A stretch of DNA of 64,000 nucleotides, from positions 1,922,001-1,986,000 of the forward strand of contig NZ_CP083740.1 in assembly GCF_020150455.1 (NCBI RefSeq). Direction: 5' to 3'. Both the position numbers and the translations under genes were made by a program. Position 1 is the stretch's first letter. Every line of letters begins with the position of its first letter. Positions 33,301 through 42,972 of this stretch are shown piece by piece. Source of the stretch: Bremerella sp. TYQ1 (lineage in GTDB: Bacteria > Planctomycetota > Planctomycetia > Pirellulales > Pirellulaceae). The notes under the pieces are model-generated. The model did no database searches and had not been told where the DNA came from. It was given only the letters and a program-made list of their open reading frames with translations.

Positions 33301-33480
33301 ATGGCGACCAAAATTGATCTCCGGCCATACTACGAACGTCTACACCAATTCCTGAGAAATGCGGTGGAGAAACATGCTCTGAAGAATCCCGAGACCGCTA
33401 TTTCGACCGTCGGATTCTACGATACAGGCTACAATCGTGCGTTCGCCACGACGAAGTCTTTCGCATCACACTGCGGATGA
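33301..33480 (+). CDS. short hypothetical protein or gene fragment
   Basis: A 59-aa frame from ATG 33301: MATKIDLRPYYERLHQFLRN, AVEKHALKNPETAISTVGFY, DTGYNRAFATTKSFASHCG. The first half looks like the N-terminal helix of a larger protein, possibly DUF4303-like, and it ends abruptly. It may be a truncated gene. Confidence 0.35.
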   Translation: MATKIDLRPYYERLHQFLRNAVEKHALKNPETAISTVGFYDTGYNRAFATTKSFASHCG

Positions 33481-33527
33481 ACAGCAGTGAAAATCAGGCG
33501 ATCTGGGTTCCCTTAGCCTGAACGACT

Positions 33528-34295
33528 TTATTCGCCGAACACCTTTTCGACGACACTGTCTCCTTTGCCATGTACGCGGATACCTTTAATCCATGGCGCG
33601 TCGCTGCGAAAGTCTTTCCACTGATTCGTTGCGGACACTTTCGAGATGACCTGGGTAACGATCCCTTCAGGAGGAACGCTACGTAAGTAGTAATCTTGAA
33701 TGCCATCCTGAGGTGGTTTGACGTACTTGCGACGAATCAGTTTCGTCGGACCATAGCCACCGGTATTCACTTCCCCAGTTGCGACAACGACTAGATTGGG
33801 AGGGTCGCTCGTCTGAACACGGTACTTCACATCGACAATCATGGGTACGAGGACACCAGGGTCTTGCGGCATTGGCTTCTCCGAACCGGCATCTAAGCTG
33901 GTCACTTCGGTGATCTTGCCGACAACTTGACTCTCGCCATTGGGGTAAAGAATTTGTACCGAGGAAAACTGACCTTCTCGATAGCGCGGAAGCGTGAAGT
34001 GTGCCGGAATGGGTTGAATTACCGCTGGCCAAACGCCGGGCAACGAAACCATACGCAGCTTTAGCATCAACATCTTAGGGTTGATGCCCTGAGGCCGAGC
34101 TGGCTCAAGCACGGCAACGGATCCTGGTGCACCTTCGGCCAAAATCCCCTCGACGACCAACCGAGCATCTTCCCCTTCGATGACAGCCCATGCCCGCCAC
34201 CGATCCGGCTGCTGAGCTGATGCCGTGTTCATGACGATCGATACAAACAACGCGCCAGCGAGAAACAAAGCGAAGTGCCGTGCTGCCGTCCCCAT
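33528..34295 (-). CDS. exported hypothetical protein
   Basis: A 255-aa protein from ATG 34295, six bases after GGAG; a start four codons upstream is less likely. Signal peptide: MGTAARHFALFLAGALFVSI ... ASAQQ, with probable cleavage after ASA. The mature part is beta-rich with DRWRAWAVIEGEDARLVVEG, LKLRMVSLPGVWPAVIQPIP, and a LPRYREGQFSSVQILYPNGE region. No catalytic motif was seen. This kind of small exported beta protein is frequent in Pirellulaceae. Confidence 0.7.
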   Translation of the reverse strand: MGTAARHFALFLAGALFVSIVMNTASAQQPDRWRAWAVIEGEDARLVVEGILAEGAPGSVAVLEPARPQGINPKMLMLKLRMVSLPGVWPAVIQPIPAHFTLPRYREGQFSSVQILYPNGESQVVGKITEVTSLDAGSEKPMPQDPGVLVPMIVDVKYRVQTSDPPNLVVVATGEVNTGGYGPTKLIRRKYVKPPQDGIQDYYLRSVPPEGIVTQVISKVSATNQWKDFRSDAPWIKGIRVHGKGDSVVEKVFGE

Positions 34296-34396
34296 GAGAA
34301 TCTCCATGCGTCGAGAAATATTGGAAAGTTCTGGAATTCTAGTCCCCGTACTCTGTGACGGTCCAATGAAACTTCTTCGACGTTAGAGAGCCAACA

Positions 34397-34957
34397 CTAC
34401 TTCTTGCATGCCCCAGCGATTGCGCAACTTGCGCAGGAATCGCCGCAGCCGCCCGCCTTTTCCGAGGTTCCGCAGCCTGGTCCACAGCCGCTTTCTAAGA
34501 GATCGGAGAATTGGCTGATGCCTGCCACGGCGTTGTAGGTCTCGGCCAGGCGGCTCGTCATATCGGTGACTTCAGACGGAACATCCCCAAGAAAATAGAA
34601 ATACAAAGAGCTTCCGTCGAACAGTTGCTCGACTTCGATCAAGGGAATTGCGACCCCCAGGATTGCCAATTCCTTTTCACAGGCGGCAAAAGCTTCTTGG
34701 CGATTTCGTTCCAGACGAGCAAGAAGCAGGTCGTCTTCCACGGTAATACCACGGACAATCGAGCCATCCGAGTCGGCGGATTCCGCATCGCTGGCAGGCC
34801 CTAGGACTTCGCCAACTTCCAACCCACGCGAGGTACGACAGATGACACGCATGCCTCGGGAATAAGCAATAGCGTCCACCGACGTAAATCGACCGACATG
34901 GCCGAGGACGCTGATACGAACGAAATGATGTCGCCCAATGGCGGTTTCTTGTACCAA
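34397..34957 (-). CDS. PSP1-domain protein with Cys-rich tail
   Basis: A 186-aa protein. The PSP1 C-terminal-domain pattern is visible: RISVLGHVGRFTSVDAIAYS, RGMRVICRTSRGLEVGEVLG, then AFAACEKELAILGVAIPLIE, VEQLFDGSSLYFYFLGDVPS. Homologous domains occur in YaaT/RicT, which form iron-sulfur complexes controlling RNA processing. The tail CGPGCGTSEKAGGCGDSCAS, CAIAGACKK has eight Cys in about 29 residues and could bind metal or an Fe-S cluster (inference). Confidence 0.75.
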   Translation of the reverse strand: MVQETAIGRHHFVRISVLGHVGRFTSVDAIAYSRGMRVICRTSRGLEVGEVLGPASDAESADSDGSIVRGITVEDDLLLARLERNRQEAFAACEKELAILGVAIPLIEVEQLFDGSSLYFYFLGDVPSEVTDMTSRLAETYNAVAGISQFSDLLESGCGPGCGTSEKAGGCGDSCASCAIAGACKK

Positions 34958-35117
34958 AATGGTCTCCTTACCCTCATTTTCGCCGAATGATCAGGCGTTG
35001 CCAAGTGTCGATGGGCACTGACCTTACAAATCTCTGTCTGGCGTTTTAGAATATTTCGTTGGCCCAAACGCCAAAATTCATTGCCCTACTCGACAGTTAA
35101 AGAAGAGAACGCCGCCG

Positions 35118-36131
35118 ATGTCAATGTCGACGCTATCGTGGTCCGCCTTGGCCGAAGAAGTCTTGCGTGGTCATCAACTGACCGTAGAAGAAGGTCTTTC
35201 CATTCTTCACTCGTCGGATGAAGAACTGCTGGACGTGATGTCCGCTGCGTTCAAGATCCGCCGCCAACACTTTGGCAAGACAGTCCAACTTTACCAGTTG
35301 ATGAATGCCAAGAGCGGTCTCTGCCCTGAAGACTGTGGTTACTGTTCGCAGTCGAAAGTTTCCGATGCCGAGATTCCCAAGTACAACTTCCTAAGCCGTG
35401 ACAAGCTGATGGAAGGGGCCAAAGTTGCCGCCGAACGGGACGTGAAGACCTATTGCATCGTCATTTCGGCTCGTGGTCCGAATGAACGGGAAATGAAGGC
35501 GGTTGAAACGATCGTTCCTGAGATCAAAGAAAAGTACGATCTCAAGATTTGCGCTTGCTTGGGGCTGCTTTCCCCGGAACAAGCAGATCGACTGAAGGCC
35601 TGTGGCGTCGACCGTGTGAATCACAACGTCAACACAAGTGCAGATTACTACAAGACAATCTGTTCGACGCACACCTATGAAGACCGCATCGACACGCTCA
35701 ATGCGGTAAAGAATGCGGGACTTGAAATGTGCAGCGGCGGCATCGTCGGTATGGGCGAGTCAGAAGAAGACGTCGTGAAAATGGCCCTCGAACTGCGCGA
35801 CTTGGGTGTCCACTCTATTCCGCTCAACTTCCTCAATCCCATCGATGGCACTCCGCTGCAAGGCCTCGGCAAAGACTTGAGTCCACGCCAGTGCCTACGA
35901 ATTTTGGCACTCTACCGTTTCGCGAACCCTAGCAGCGAACTTCGAATCGCCGGCGGCCGCGAAATTCATTTGCGTAGCTTGCAACCACTCGGTATGTATG
36001 CTGCCAACTCGCTGTTCCTGGGCGACTACCTCACCACGCCAGGGCAAACGGCTGAAGACGACTACAAGATGCTGGAAGACTTAGGTTTCACCGTCACCAA
36101 GACGGAAGAAGTATCGGTCGGCTCGGCTTAA
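35118..36131 (+). CDS. bioB: biotin synthase
   Basis: A 337-aa radical-SAM enzyme that converts dethiobiotin to biotin by sulfur insertion. The cluster motif CPEDCGYC provides Cys69, Cys73 and Cys76 for the [4Fe-4S] cluster. The further conserved blocks CIVISARGPNERE, NHNVNTS, EMCSGGIVGMGE, and LRIAGGREIHLR carry ligands of the [2Fe-2S] cluster. YCSQS and LNFLNPIDGTPL are typical BioB segments. The length agrees with the family. No other bio genes are adjacent. Confidence 0.97.
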   Translation: MSMSTLSWSALAEEVLRGHQLTVEEGLSILHSSDEELLDVMSAAFKIRRQHFGKTVQLYQLMNAKSGLCPEDCGYCSQSKVSDAEIPKYNFLSRDKLMEGAKVAAERDVKTYCIVISARGPNEREMKAVETIVPEIKEKYDLKICACLGLLSPEQADRLKACGVDRVNHNVNTSADYYKTICSTHTYEDRIDTLNAVKNAGLEMCSGGIVGMGESEEDVVKMALELRDLGVHSIPLNFLNPIDGTPLQGLGKDLSPRQCLRILALYRFANPSSELRIAGGREIHLRSLQPLGMYAANSLFLGDYLTTPGQTAEDDYKMLEDLGFTVTKTEEVSVGSA

Positions 36132-36168
36132 GCTTCAAAGGCCCTCAACGAATCGATCGTACGCAAAT

Positions 36169-36199
36169 AAAAAACCAGGGATGAATGTCCCTGGTTTTT
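36169..36199. terminator. bidirectional terminator after bioB
   Basis: ACCAGGGA and TCCCTGGT pair around TGAATG, with an A-run before and a T-run after. It serves bioB and the convergent gene at 36239-37258. Confidence 0.9.
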
Positions 36200-36238
36200 C
36201 TTTCTCGCTACGGTGGCGTAATTGCCAAAAGACTTAAA

Positions 36239-37258
36239 TTAAAGCCCTTCGCCGATCTTCAAAAGCTTACCAGTTGCTGGCGTCTTGCTTTCGTCCTTAC
36301 CGTCGCCATTTCCAAACACGGTAATGAATAGCTCACCCTCGTCGTTAAAAGCCAAAGCCGTTGGCTGGTCTAAGTCGATCAGCTTGGTCGTCTTAATGAC
36401 CTGCTTCCCATCGCGGCGAACGGCGTCGAGCCGATACAAACCACCTTGCTTCGGATCTGCCCAGCTGTAATCGACAGCGTACAGCCGTCCGGTTTTCGGG
36501 CTGTAAGCCAAACCAACGAGATCGAATAGTTCCGTAGGCAGGCTCAACAGCAGGCTCTTCGACTCCTGATCATAAAACGTCAGAAGGCTATCTTTCTGAT
36601 TGTTGATCTCACCCATTTGCCCGACAACAACTTCGCGGCGTGGGCTGATTGTGATCGCGGCAGGGGCATCGACGTCTACGCTTTCCTTCGTCGCGATGTA
36701 ACGAACCAGCTCGCCGAGGCCATCCTTTTCGATGGTCGTTCGAGCAATCCATCCCTTCTTGTCGTCGCCATTCGCAGTGGCATAAATTCCATTGGCATCG
36801 ACAGCCACAGCATAGAAGTTCCCTTCGCCAGGGATATCGCCTTCCGGAGCGAGTGGATTGGATTTCTTACCATCAGCTGCAGCGATTGCCGGCTTGCCTG
36901 GCTCGGAAACTTCGTAAACACGAATGACCTCTTCACCATCCTTTTGGCTTCCATCACCAACGACAATGCGATTCTTATCGAGAAATGCCAAGCCGAGTGG
37001 ACCGATCTGATAGACAGGGCCTTTGCCGTATTCATCTTTTGGAAAATCTTTGATGACCACTTCGGCGTTGCCATCCACAACTCGGATTACCTGAGACGCA
37101 GCCGTCTCAGCGACGAACACGGTTCCCGTTTCTGGTTGAATGGCGACACCGCTGGGACATTTCAGACCATCGAGAATGACTTCCGGTTTAATTTGAGCCT
37201 GGGCAGTTACTGTTCCGAGCAGCATCAACATTAATGGCAAAGCGAATCGACTTATCAT
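36239..37258 (-). CDS. exported beta-propeller protein
   Basis: A 339-aa protein from ATG 37258, preceded by GAGGACCCAC; an upstream in-frame start at 37396 is rejected because it precedes the signal peptide by 46 residues. The signal peptide MISRFALPLMLMLLGTVTAQA is followed by NHL/SMP-30-like propeller blades: CPSGVAIQPETGTVFVAETA, IGPLGLAFLDKNRIVVGDGS, NFYAVAVDANGIYATANGDD, VGLAYSPKTGRLYAVDYSWA, PTALAFNDEGELFITVFGNG. It is probably a periplasmic binding or lactonase-type protein. No catalytic residues could be assigned. Confidence 0.75.
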   Translation of the reverse strand: MISRFALPLMLMLLGTVTAQAQIKPEVILDGLKCPSGVAIQPETGTVFVAETAASQVIRVVDGNAEVVIKDFPKDEYGKGPVYQIGPLGLAFLDKNRIVVGDGSQKDGEEVIRVYEVSEPGKPAIAAADGKKSNPLAPEGDIPGEGNFYAVAVDANGIYATANGDDKKGWIARTTIEKDGLGELVRYIATKESVDVDAPAAITISPRREVVVGQMGEINNQKDSLLTFYDQESKSLLLSLPTELFDLVGLAYSPKTGRLYAVDYSWADPKQGGLYRLDAVRRDGKQVIKTTKLIDLDQPTALAFNDEGELFITVFGNGDGKDESKTPATGKLLKIGEGL

Positions 37259-37340
37259 GTGGGTCCTCGTTCTTTTTCTGGGGAAGCGACTAAGCCGTTT
37301 AGTTTGGCGAACCGAAGACGGCATTCCAACCATAGGCGCA

Positions 37341-37373
37341 TAAAAAAAGGCGAACCATCGTTCGCCTTTTCCC
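37341..37373 (-). terminator. terminator of the leu operon
   Basis: GGCGAAC and GTTCGCC form a short stem around a 4-base loop, followed on the minus strand by seven T. It lies directly after the leuD stop codon. Confidence 0.85.
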
Positions 37374-37385
37374 TTACACGTTGGG

Positions 37386-37982
37386 CTACGCCCCAATCCC
37401 GTTGGCCTGCTCGTAGGCGGAGATTTTCTCTTCGCTTTGCAGCGTCATCGCGATGTCGTCCAAACCGTTGAGCAGCTTGTGACGGCGAAATTCGTCGATT
37501 TCAAACGGAATCTCCAGCCCGGCATCATCCGTGATCTTCTTTGCTTCCAAGTCAACTGTCAGACGATAGCCTTCGGTCTTCTCGGCTCGCTGGAAGATGT
37601 CTTCAATTTGCTCTTCCGTAAGCGGAATCGGCAGGACACCGTTTTTGAAGCAATTGTTGTAGAAAATATCGGCGAAGCTCGGAGCAAGCACGGCACGAAT
37701 GCCAAAGTCGTCGATCGCCCAGACAGCATGCTCGCGACTCGAACCGCTACCGAAGTTTCGACGCGCGACGAGAATGGAAGCGCCGCTGACTTCCGGCTTG
37801 TTCAATTCAAACTCTGGATTGGGGCTTCCATCTTCGAGGAAACGCCAATCGAAGAACAGAAACTGGCCAAAGCCAGTACGTTCGATACGCTTCAAAAACT
37901 GCTTCGGAATGATTTGATCGGTATCAACGTTGGCCCGATCCATAGTGGCAACAAGGCCGTTCTCTTTAACGAATGGTTGCAT
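37386..37982 (-). CDS. leuD: 3-isopropylmalate dehydratase small subunit
   Basis: A 198-aa LeuD. It forms the swivelling domain that completes the isopropylmalate isomerase active site with LeuC in leucine synthesis. [40 protein letters not shown] and the [18 protein letters not shown] block are diagnostic. It lies 45 bases after leuC on the same strand, and a terminator follows. Confidence 0.97.
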   Translation of the reverse strand: MQPFVKENGLVATMDRANVDTDQIIPKQFLKRIERTGFGQFLFFDWRFLEDGSPNPEFELNKPEVSGASILVARRNFGSGSSREHAVWAIDDFGIRAVLAPSFADIFYNNCFKNGVLPIPLTEEQIEDIFQRAEKTEGYRLTVDLEAKKITDDAGLEIPFEIDEFRRHKLLNGLDDIAMTLQSEEKISAYEQANGIGA

Positions 37983-38027
37983 GATCGTTTGTTCAAAAAG
38001 AGGTCGGTTGGTGTAAGGATCGGAAAC

Positions 38028-39443
38028 TTATTTGAAGTCCCACTGACGGACGTCGACGAAGTGACCGGCGATACCTGCCGCGGCGGCCATTTCAGGACTA
38101 ACGAGGTGCGTACGTCCACCGCGTCCTTGTCGCCCTTCGAAGTTTCGATTGCTCGTCGAAGCACAACGTTCGCCTGGCTCAAGCTTGTCGGGGTTCATAG
38201 CCAAACACATGCTGCAGCCTGCTTCACGCCATTCAAAGCCGGCTTCGATAAAGATCTTGTCGAGACCTTCTTCTTGAGCTTGTACACGAACTTGACCGCT
38301 ACCAGGAACGACCATGGCATGCACGTGATCGGACTTCTTATGTCCCTTCACAACGCTTGCAGCAGCCCGCAAGTCTTCGATTCGACCATTGGTACACGAA
38401 CCGATGAAGACACGATTGATGTCCACGTCGGTCATTGGAGCTCCGGCCTTCAAGTCCATGTATTCCAGTGCCAATTCCGTCGAGCGACGCTCGGTCGCGT
38501 CGGCGAAATCGCCCGGAGATGGAACAGGCGAATCGACGGCACAAACCTGGCCTGGGTTGGTTCCCCACGTGACTTGAGGAGCAATGTCCTTCGCTTCGAA
38601 TTCCAGCACTTTGTCGTACTTCGCGCCAGGATCGGAAGGGAGATTCTTCCAACGCTCGATCGCAGCTTCGATATCCTTCGGAGCGAATTCACGGCCGCGA
38701 ATATACTCAAACGTGGTTTCATCCGGAGCAATCATGCCGGCTCGAGCACCTGCTTCGATCGACATATTGCAGACCGTCATGCGCTGTTCCATGGTCAAGT
38801 TGCGGACCGCTTCGCCGGTATATTCCAGCACGTATCCCGTCCCACCGGCGGTCGTAAGATGACCGATCAGGAAGAGCACGAGATCTTTCGCGGTAACACC
38901 ACGAGCCAACGTTCCGTTGACACGAAGCTCCATGGTTTTGGGAGCCGATTGAAGCAGTGTTTGCGTCGCGAGAACATGCTCGACTTCGCTCGTCCCGATA
39001 CCGAATGCCAAAGCCCCGAAGGCGCCATGTGTTGCGGTATGGCTGTCACCACAAACGATCGTCATGCCTGGCTGCGTCAGACCAAGCTCGGGACCGATCA
39101 CGTGGACAACCCCTTGCTTGACATCGTGCAAGTCAAATAGCTGCACACCAAAGTCTTGGCAGTTCTGACGAAGCGTATCGATCTGTTGCTTCGAGATCTG
39201 ATCGACAATCGGCAGCGATCGATCCGTGGTCGGAACGTTATGGTCTGGCGTGGCCTTGGTTAGCTCGGGACGACGTACCTTGCGTCCTGCCAGACGAAGG
39301 CCTTCAAAGGCCTGTGGGCTGGTAACTTCGTGCACTAGGTGCAAATCGATGTAAAGCAGAGCTTGCTTACCTGGCTCGGCATCGACGACATGGTTGTCCC
39401 AGATTTTCTGGAACATGGTACGGGGGGCGTTTTCCGCGATCAT
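38028..39443 (-). CDS. leuC: 3-isopropylmalate dehydratase large subunit
   Basis: A 471-aa aconitase-family protein that isomerises 2-isopropylmalate to 3-isopropylmalate. The [4Fe-4S] ligands lie in [10 protein letters not shown] and [50 protein letters not shown] and [20 protein letters not shown] are standard LeuC blocks. It is transcribed before leuD as a two-gene operon. The 200-bp leader shows no obvious leucine-codon attenuator peptide. Confidence 0.97.
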   Translation of the reverse strand: MIAENAPRTMFQKIWDNHVVDAEPGKQALLYIDLHLVHEVTSPQAFEGLRLAGRKVRRPELTKATPDHNVPTTDRSLPIVDQISKQQIDTLRQNCQDFGVQLFDLHDVKQGVVHVIGPELGLTQPGMTIVCGDSHTATHGAFGALAFGIGTSEVEHVLATQTLLQSAPKTMELRVNGTLARGVTAKDLVLFLIGHLTTAGGTGYVLEYTGEAVRNLTMEQRMTVCNMSIEAGARAGMIAPDETTFEYIRGREFAPKDIEAAIERWKNLPSDPGAKYDKVLEFEAKDIAPQVTWGTNPGQVCAVDSPVPSPGDFADATERRSTELALEYMDLKAGAPMTDVDINRVFIGSCTNGRIEDLRAAASVVKGHKKSDHVHAMVVPGSGQVRVQAQEEGLDKIFIEAGFEWREAGCSMCLAMNPDKLEPGERCASTSNRNFEGRQGRGGRTHLVSPEMAAAAGIAGHFVDVRQWDFK

Positions 39444-39643
39444 TCGACTTTCCCCTAACGGCGTTGGCTAGGACCACAAGAGATACAAGAGCGAAGGGAG
39501 GCATCGCTCGGATCGCCACTTTCCCTACCAGCTATCGGAGGGATATGGCATAAGGGTAGTCCAGCATTATATCTGGAAAAATAAAAACCGGGGAGGGGCA
39601 GGGCACGGTTTCCCAAAGAGGGGGAAGGCCTCGCAACGGCTTA

Positions 39644-41344
39644 CTAGCCGCGGACTTCGGCAATTCGAGTCACGTCGGTCGGATGAACCTCTTCCTCAGG
39701 GCGAGGGCATTCCGCGATCGATTCGTTCTCGGTCCACCAATTGACCGCATCTTGCTGCTTCCAAGTCCCCACCGATTCGCACTGATCCAATGCTTCGGCC
39801 ATCTCTTGGACCGTCTGGTAGCGGTCGTCAGGGTCTTTGGCCAGACAACGCATGACGATTGCTTCGAGGTCATGCGGAATCGACGGGACGTGTTCCGATG
39901 GCGGAACGACGGCCTCGTGAGCGTGGGCAATGATCACTTTGATGGGGCGGTCGTACTCAAACGGAGCGTGCCCTGTCAGCATGAAGTAAGCCAGCACCCC
40001 CATCGAGTAGATATCGCTGCGCGAATCAGGTTCACTCTCGCCACTTGCTTGTTCCGGAGACATAAACAGCGGCGAACCGGTGATCATCCCTTCCTGAGTC
40101 AGATTGGAATCTTCCGTCGAAGCAATAGGCTTCGCCAAACCGAAGTCCAGCAGTTTCGCCACATCGAAGAACCCACCTCGCTTTGCGGCGAATACATTCG
40201 CAGGCTTAATGTCTCGGTGGATCATTCCCTGCGAGTGCGCTTCGTTCAGCGCGTCGCAAATTTGACGCAACAAGTGAATGGTACGCCCCGCCGGCAACGG
40301 CCCGAATCGGTTTACAAGATCCGAAACATTAAGCCCCGGCAGATACTCCATCACGTAGTAAAACGTGCCATCATCGGTACGACCGTAGTCGTAAATATCG
40401 ATATTGTTCCAATGAGAAAGCTTCGATGAAGCATGGACTTCCCGCTCGAAACGCGCGAGCACATTGGAATCGCCAGCTTTTTCAGGTCGAATAATCTTGA
40501 TGGCACACGGGCGTTTCATCAGGTAGTGATGGGCCAAGTAGACCTCGCCCATGCCACCGGCACCAAGACTACGACTAAGTCGATATTGCCCCAGCTGTTT
40601 GGCATGAAACGCTTCGGTCCGCAAGATATTGATCGTGTAAACACCGAAGATCGCCACCGCACCGCAGATGACCATCTTCAACCCAATTTCCGCCAATTGC
40701 TCGGGGTTGCCGTAAATGATGGTGTAGCACATCTGGTCGGTCATCCACGCGTAGCACAACAACGCAATCGGCGCGATCACCATTGCCGAAATCACGACGG
40801 CGGCCCGACGCCAGGTATTCGGGATGAACAACGCGTAGATGAATATCAGCAAGATCCAGCCCGATGTCGGACTGAGGAGCACCCCATGATCGCGAGCACA
40901 AAGCTGCATCGAATGGTGCTGGGTCATCAGTAGGAACGCACTCGGCAAACCGAAAGTGACAATCTCCTGCGATCGCAAAAGCCCCTTACGGAAATCACAT
41001 CGAGGGCAAAGCAAAAAGCCTGTCGTGCCCAAAAGCAAAAGCAGCCCAGCGTGAACGCTCAGGAGGATTGGGCTCTTCTCGGCGATATTGTTGCCCCAGA
41101 AGAACTCGTAGATATGCCACATGAAATAGACGGAAAAAATTCCGAACATCACAAACGTGGCGACCCGCAGGCGAAAGCGGAGTAGCGATTGAGTAACACG
41201 AGAAAAATGCGGACTCGAAGACCCTTCTACCAACGCAATGTGAGGCGACGACGACGCCGTCTTTTGAACCGCCGAGTTGCTTGGCGCAACAACGGTCTCC
41301 TCAAAATGCCGATCCATCGAATTTGGTGGAGTGGTATCAGTCAT
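39644..41344 (-). CDS. membrane-bound Hanks-type Ser/Thr protein kinase
   Basis: A 566-aa kinase with an inverted layout: about 50 disordered residues, then five to seven hydrophobic segments (about 61-240: VATFVMFGIFSVYFMW, LLSVHAGLLLLLGTTGFLL, WILLIFIYALFI, AAVVISAMVIAPIALLCYA, MVICGAVAIFGVYTINIL), then the kinase domain from 254. Gly-loop GAGGMG is at 261-266, Lys283 in AIKII, HRDIKPAN at 376-383, DFG at 400-402, and SPEQ in the activation region. All catalytic residues are present. The membrane part carries a Cys pair (CPRC, 113-116) but no known sensor domain. It is oriented head-to-head with the UDP-sugar dehydrogenase gene. Confidence 0.93.
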   Translation of the reverse strand: MTDTTPPNSMDRHFEETVVAPSNSAVQKTASSSPHIALVEGSSSPHFSRVTQSLLRFRLRVATFVMFGIFSVYFMWHIYEFFWGNNIAEKSPILLSVHAGLLLLLGTTGFLLCPRCDFRKGLLRSQEIVTFGLPSAFLLMTQHHSMQLCARDHGVLLSPTSGWILLIFIYALFIPNTWRRAAVVISAMVIAPIALLCYAWMTDQMCYTIIYGNPEQLAEIGLKMVICGAVAIFGVYTINILRTEAFHAKQLGQYRLSRSLGAGGMGEVYLAHHYLMKRPCAIKIIRPEKAGDSNVLARFEREVHASSKLSHWNNIDIYDYGRTDDGTFYYVMEYLPGLNVSDLVNRFGPLPAGRTIHLLRQICDALNEAHSQGMIHRDIKPANVFAAKRGGFFDVAKLLDFGLAKPIASTEDSNLTQEGMITGSPLFMSPEQASGESEPDSRSDIYSMGVLAYFMLTGHAPFEYDRPIKVIIAHAHEAVVPPSEHVPSIPHDLEAIVMRCLAKDPDDRYQTVQEMAEALDQCESVGTWKQQDAVNWWTENESIAECPRPEEEVHPTDVTRIAEVRG

Positions 41345-41619
41345 ACAGTCTTAAGAAAGCCTCTCGCATTTCTAGCGGAGCATCCGTCCGTCGATTTATA
41401 TTAACGTGTTCGTCATCAATAGGCGAATCTTAATCTCGCTGAAGTATCTTAAATTGATACCGGCGAATGGACCTGCTGGTTCACAATTTCAGCTAAGTCG
41501 TCCCAAGCACCATTGAAGCACGTTTACCGGAAGATGTAACCCCTTCCGAGGAAAACGGCTATAGGCCGCATTCGTTTTTCTAATTCCTTTTAGTACTACA
41601 TACTCGAAAAGACACGCCC

Positions 41620-42957
41620 ATGGTTCAAAATGTTCCTGCTTCTTGCGAATCTCTTCGCCAAAAATTGGCAGATCAGACCGCAACGGTCGGTGTCATTGGG
41701 ATGGGTTATGTTGGGCTACCTCTCGTTAAAACGTTCGCAGACTGTGGTTATCGCTGCGTCGGCTTTGACACCGATCCTAGCAAAGTCGAAAAACTTCACC
41801 GTGGGGAAAGCTACATAAAACATATTTCCGGCGAGTGGATTGCCACCAATGTTAAAATGGGGCGTTTCGCTGCTACGACTGACTCGACCAGGATGGCAGA
41901 AGCGGACGTTCTTTTGATTTGCGTTCCCACGCCGCTGGACAGTTCTCGCGATCCCGATCTGACTTACGTCGAAAAGACCGCCGAAGCGATCAGCCAATCT
42001 CTGCGGCCTGGTCAGTTGATCGTGCTGGAAAGCACCACCTATCCCAGCACGACGAGAGATGTTGTTCTCCCGATTCTTGAGAAGAGTGGTCTTACGCCAG
42101 GAGTCGACTTCTTCGTCGCTTACAGCCCCGAACGCGAAGACCCTGGCAATCCTCAGTTCACCGCTGCCAATATCCCCAAAGTGATCGGCGGACTCGAGCA
42201 GCACAGCTTAGAACTGGCTTGTCAGCTTTACGAAAAGGCAATCGTCGAGATCGTCCCTGTCAGCAGCTTGGAAGTGGCCGAGGCCTGCAAAATCCTCGAA
42301 AACACCTATCGAGCCGTTAACATTGCGATGGTCAACGAGTTGAAAGTGCTTTTCGACCGGATGAATATCGATCTTTGGGAAGTGATTGAAGCTGCGAAAA
42401 CCAAGCCCTTTGGGTTTCAAGCCTTCTATCCGGGACCTGGCCTCGGGGGGCACTGCATCCCGATCGATCCGTTCTATCTCAGTTGGCTGGCCCGCAAGGA
42501 AGGGATGCCGACTCGCTTCATCGAACTTGCCGGCGAAATTAACACCAGCATGCCTCAGTTTGTTGTCCAAAAGGTAATGCTGGCGTTGAACGAGCAGGAA
42601 AAAGCGATTCGCGGCAGTAAGATCTTGATGCTTGGTGTTGCTTACAAGCCGAACGTCGACGATCCTCGCGAAAGCCCTGCGTTCGCCATAATGGAACTAC
42701 TCGAACCGCTTGGGGCTGATATCCGCTATCACGACCCCTACATCCCCCGACTACCCTCCATGCGAAGCTTCGAGTTCTCGCAAAAGGAGAGTATTGAACT
42801 CACTCCTGAATCCCTCGCCGAAGCAGACGCCGTCCTGATTGTCACCAACCACAAAGACTACGACTGGGATTTCATCGCCCAGCATGCTCGCCTGATTATC
42901 GATACCCGCAACGCAATGAGCGACGTGACCGAGCGAAAGAATATTCGCAAGGCCTGA
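41620..42957 (+). CDS. nucleotide-sugar (UDP-N-acetylglucosamine-type) 6-dehydrogenase
   Basis: A 445-aa NAD-dependent dehydrogenase of the UDP-glucose/GDP-mannose family. GMGYVG (27-32) binds NAD; catalytic Cys279 lies in PGLGGHCIPIDP; ESTTYPSTT and YSPEREDPGN fit the WbpA/TviB subgroup that oxidises UDP-GlcNAc-type sugars to uronates. It supplies precursors for cell-surface polysaccharide. No other sugar genes are next to it. A small exported-type gene follows after 16 bases. Confidence 0.9.
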   Translation: MVQNVPASCESLRQKLADQTATVGVIGMGYVGLPLVKTFADCGYRCVGFDTDPSKVEKLHRGESYIKHISGEWIATNVKMGRFAATTDSTRMAEADVLLICVPTPLDSSRDPDLTYVEKTAEAISQSLRPGQLIVLESTTYPSTTRDVVLPILEKSGLTPGVDFFVAYSPEREDPGNPQFTAANIPKVIGGLEQHSLELACQLYEKAIVEIVPVSSLEVAEACKILENTYRAVNIAMVNELKVLFDRMNIDLWEVIEAAKTKPFGFQAFYPGPGLGGHCIPIDPFYLSWLARKEGMPTRFIELAGEINTSMPQFVVQKVMLALNEQEKAIRGSKILMLGVAYKPNVDDPRESPAFAIMELLEPLGADIRYHDPYIPRLPSMRSFEFSQKESIELTPESLAEADAVLIVTNHKDYDWDFIAQHARLIIDTRNAMSDVTERKNIRKA

Positions 42958-42972
42958 GGAAGACGAGGGATA

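Noticed and set aside
37437..39140. 567-aa plus-strand ORF across leuD and leuC
   Set aside because: Entirely antisense to two unmistakable enzymes; no protein-like motifs.
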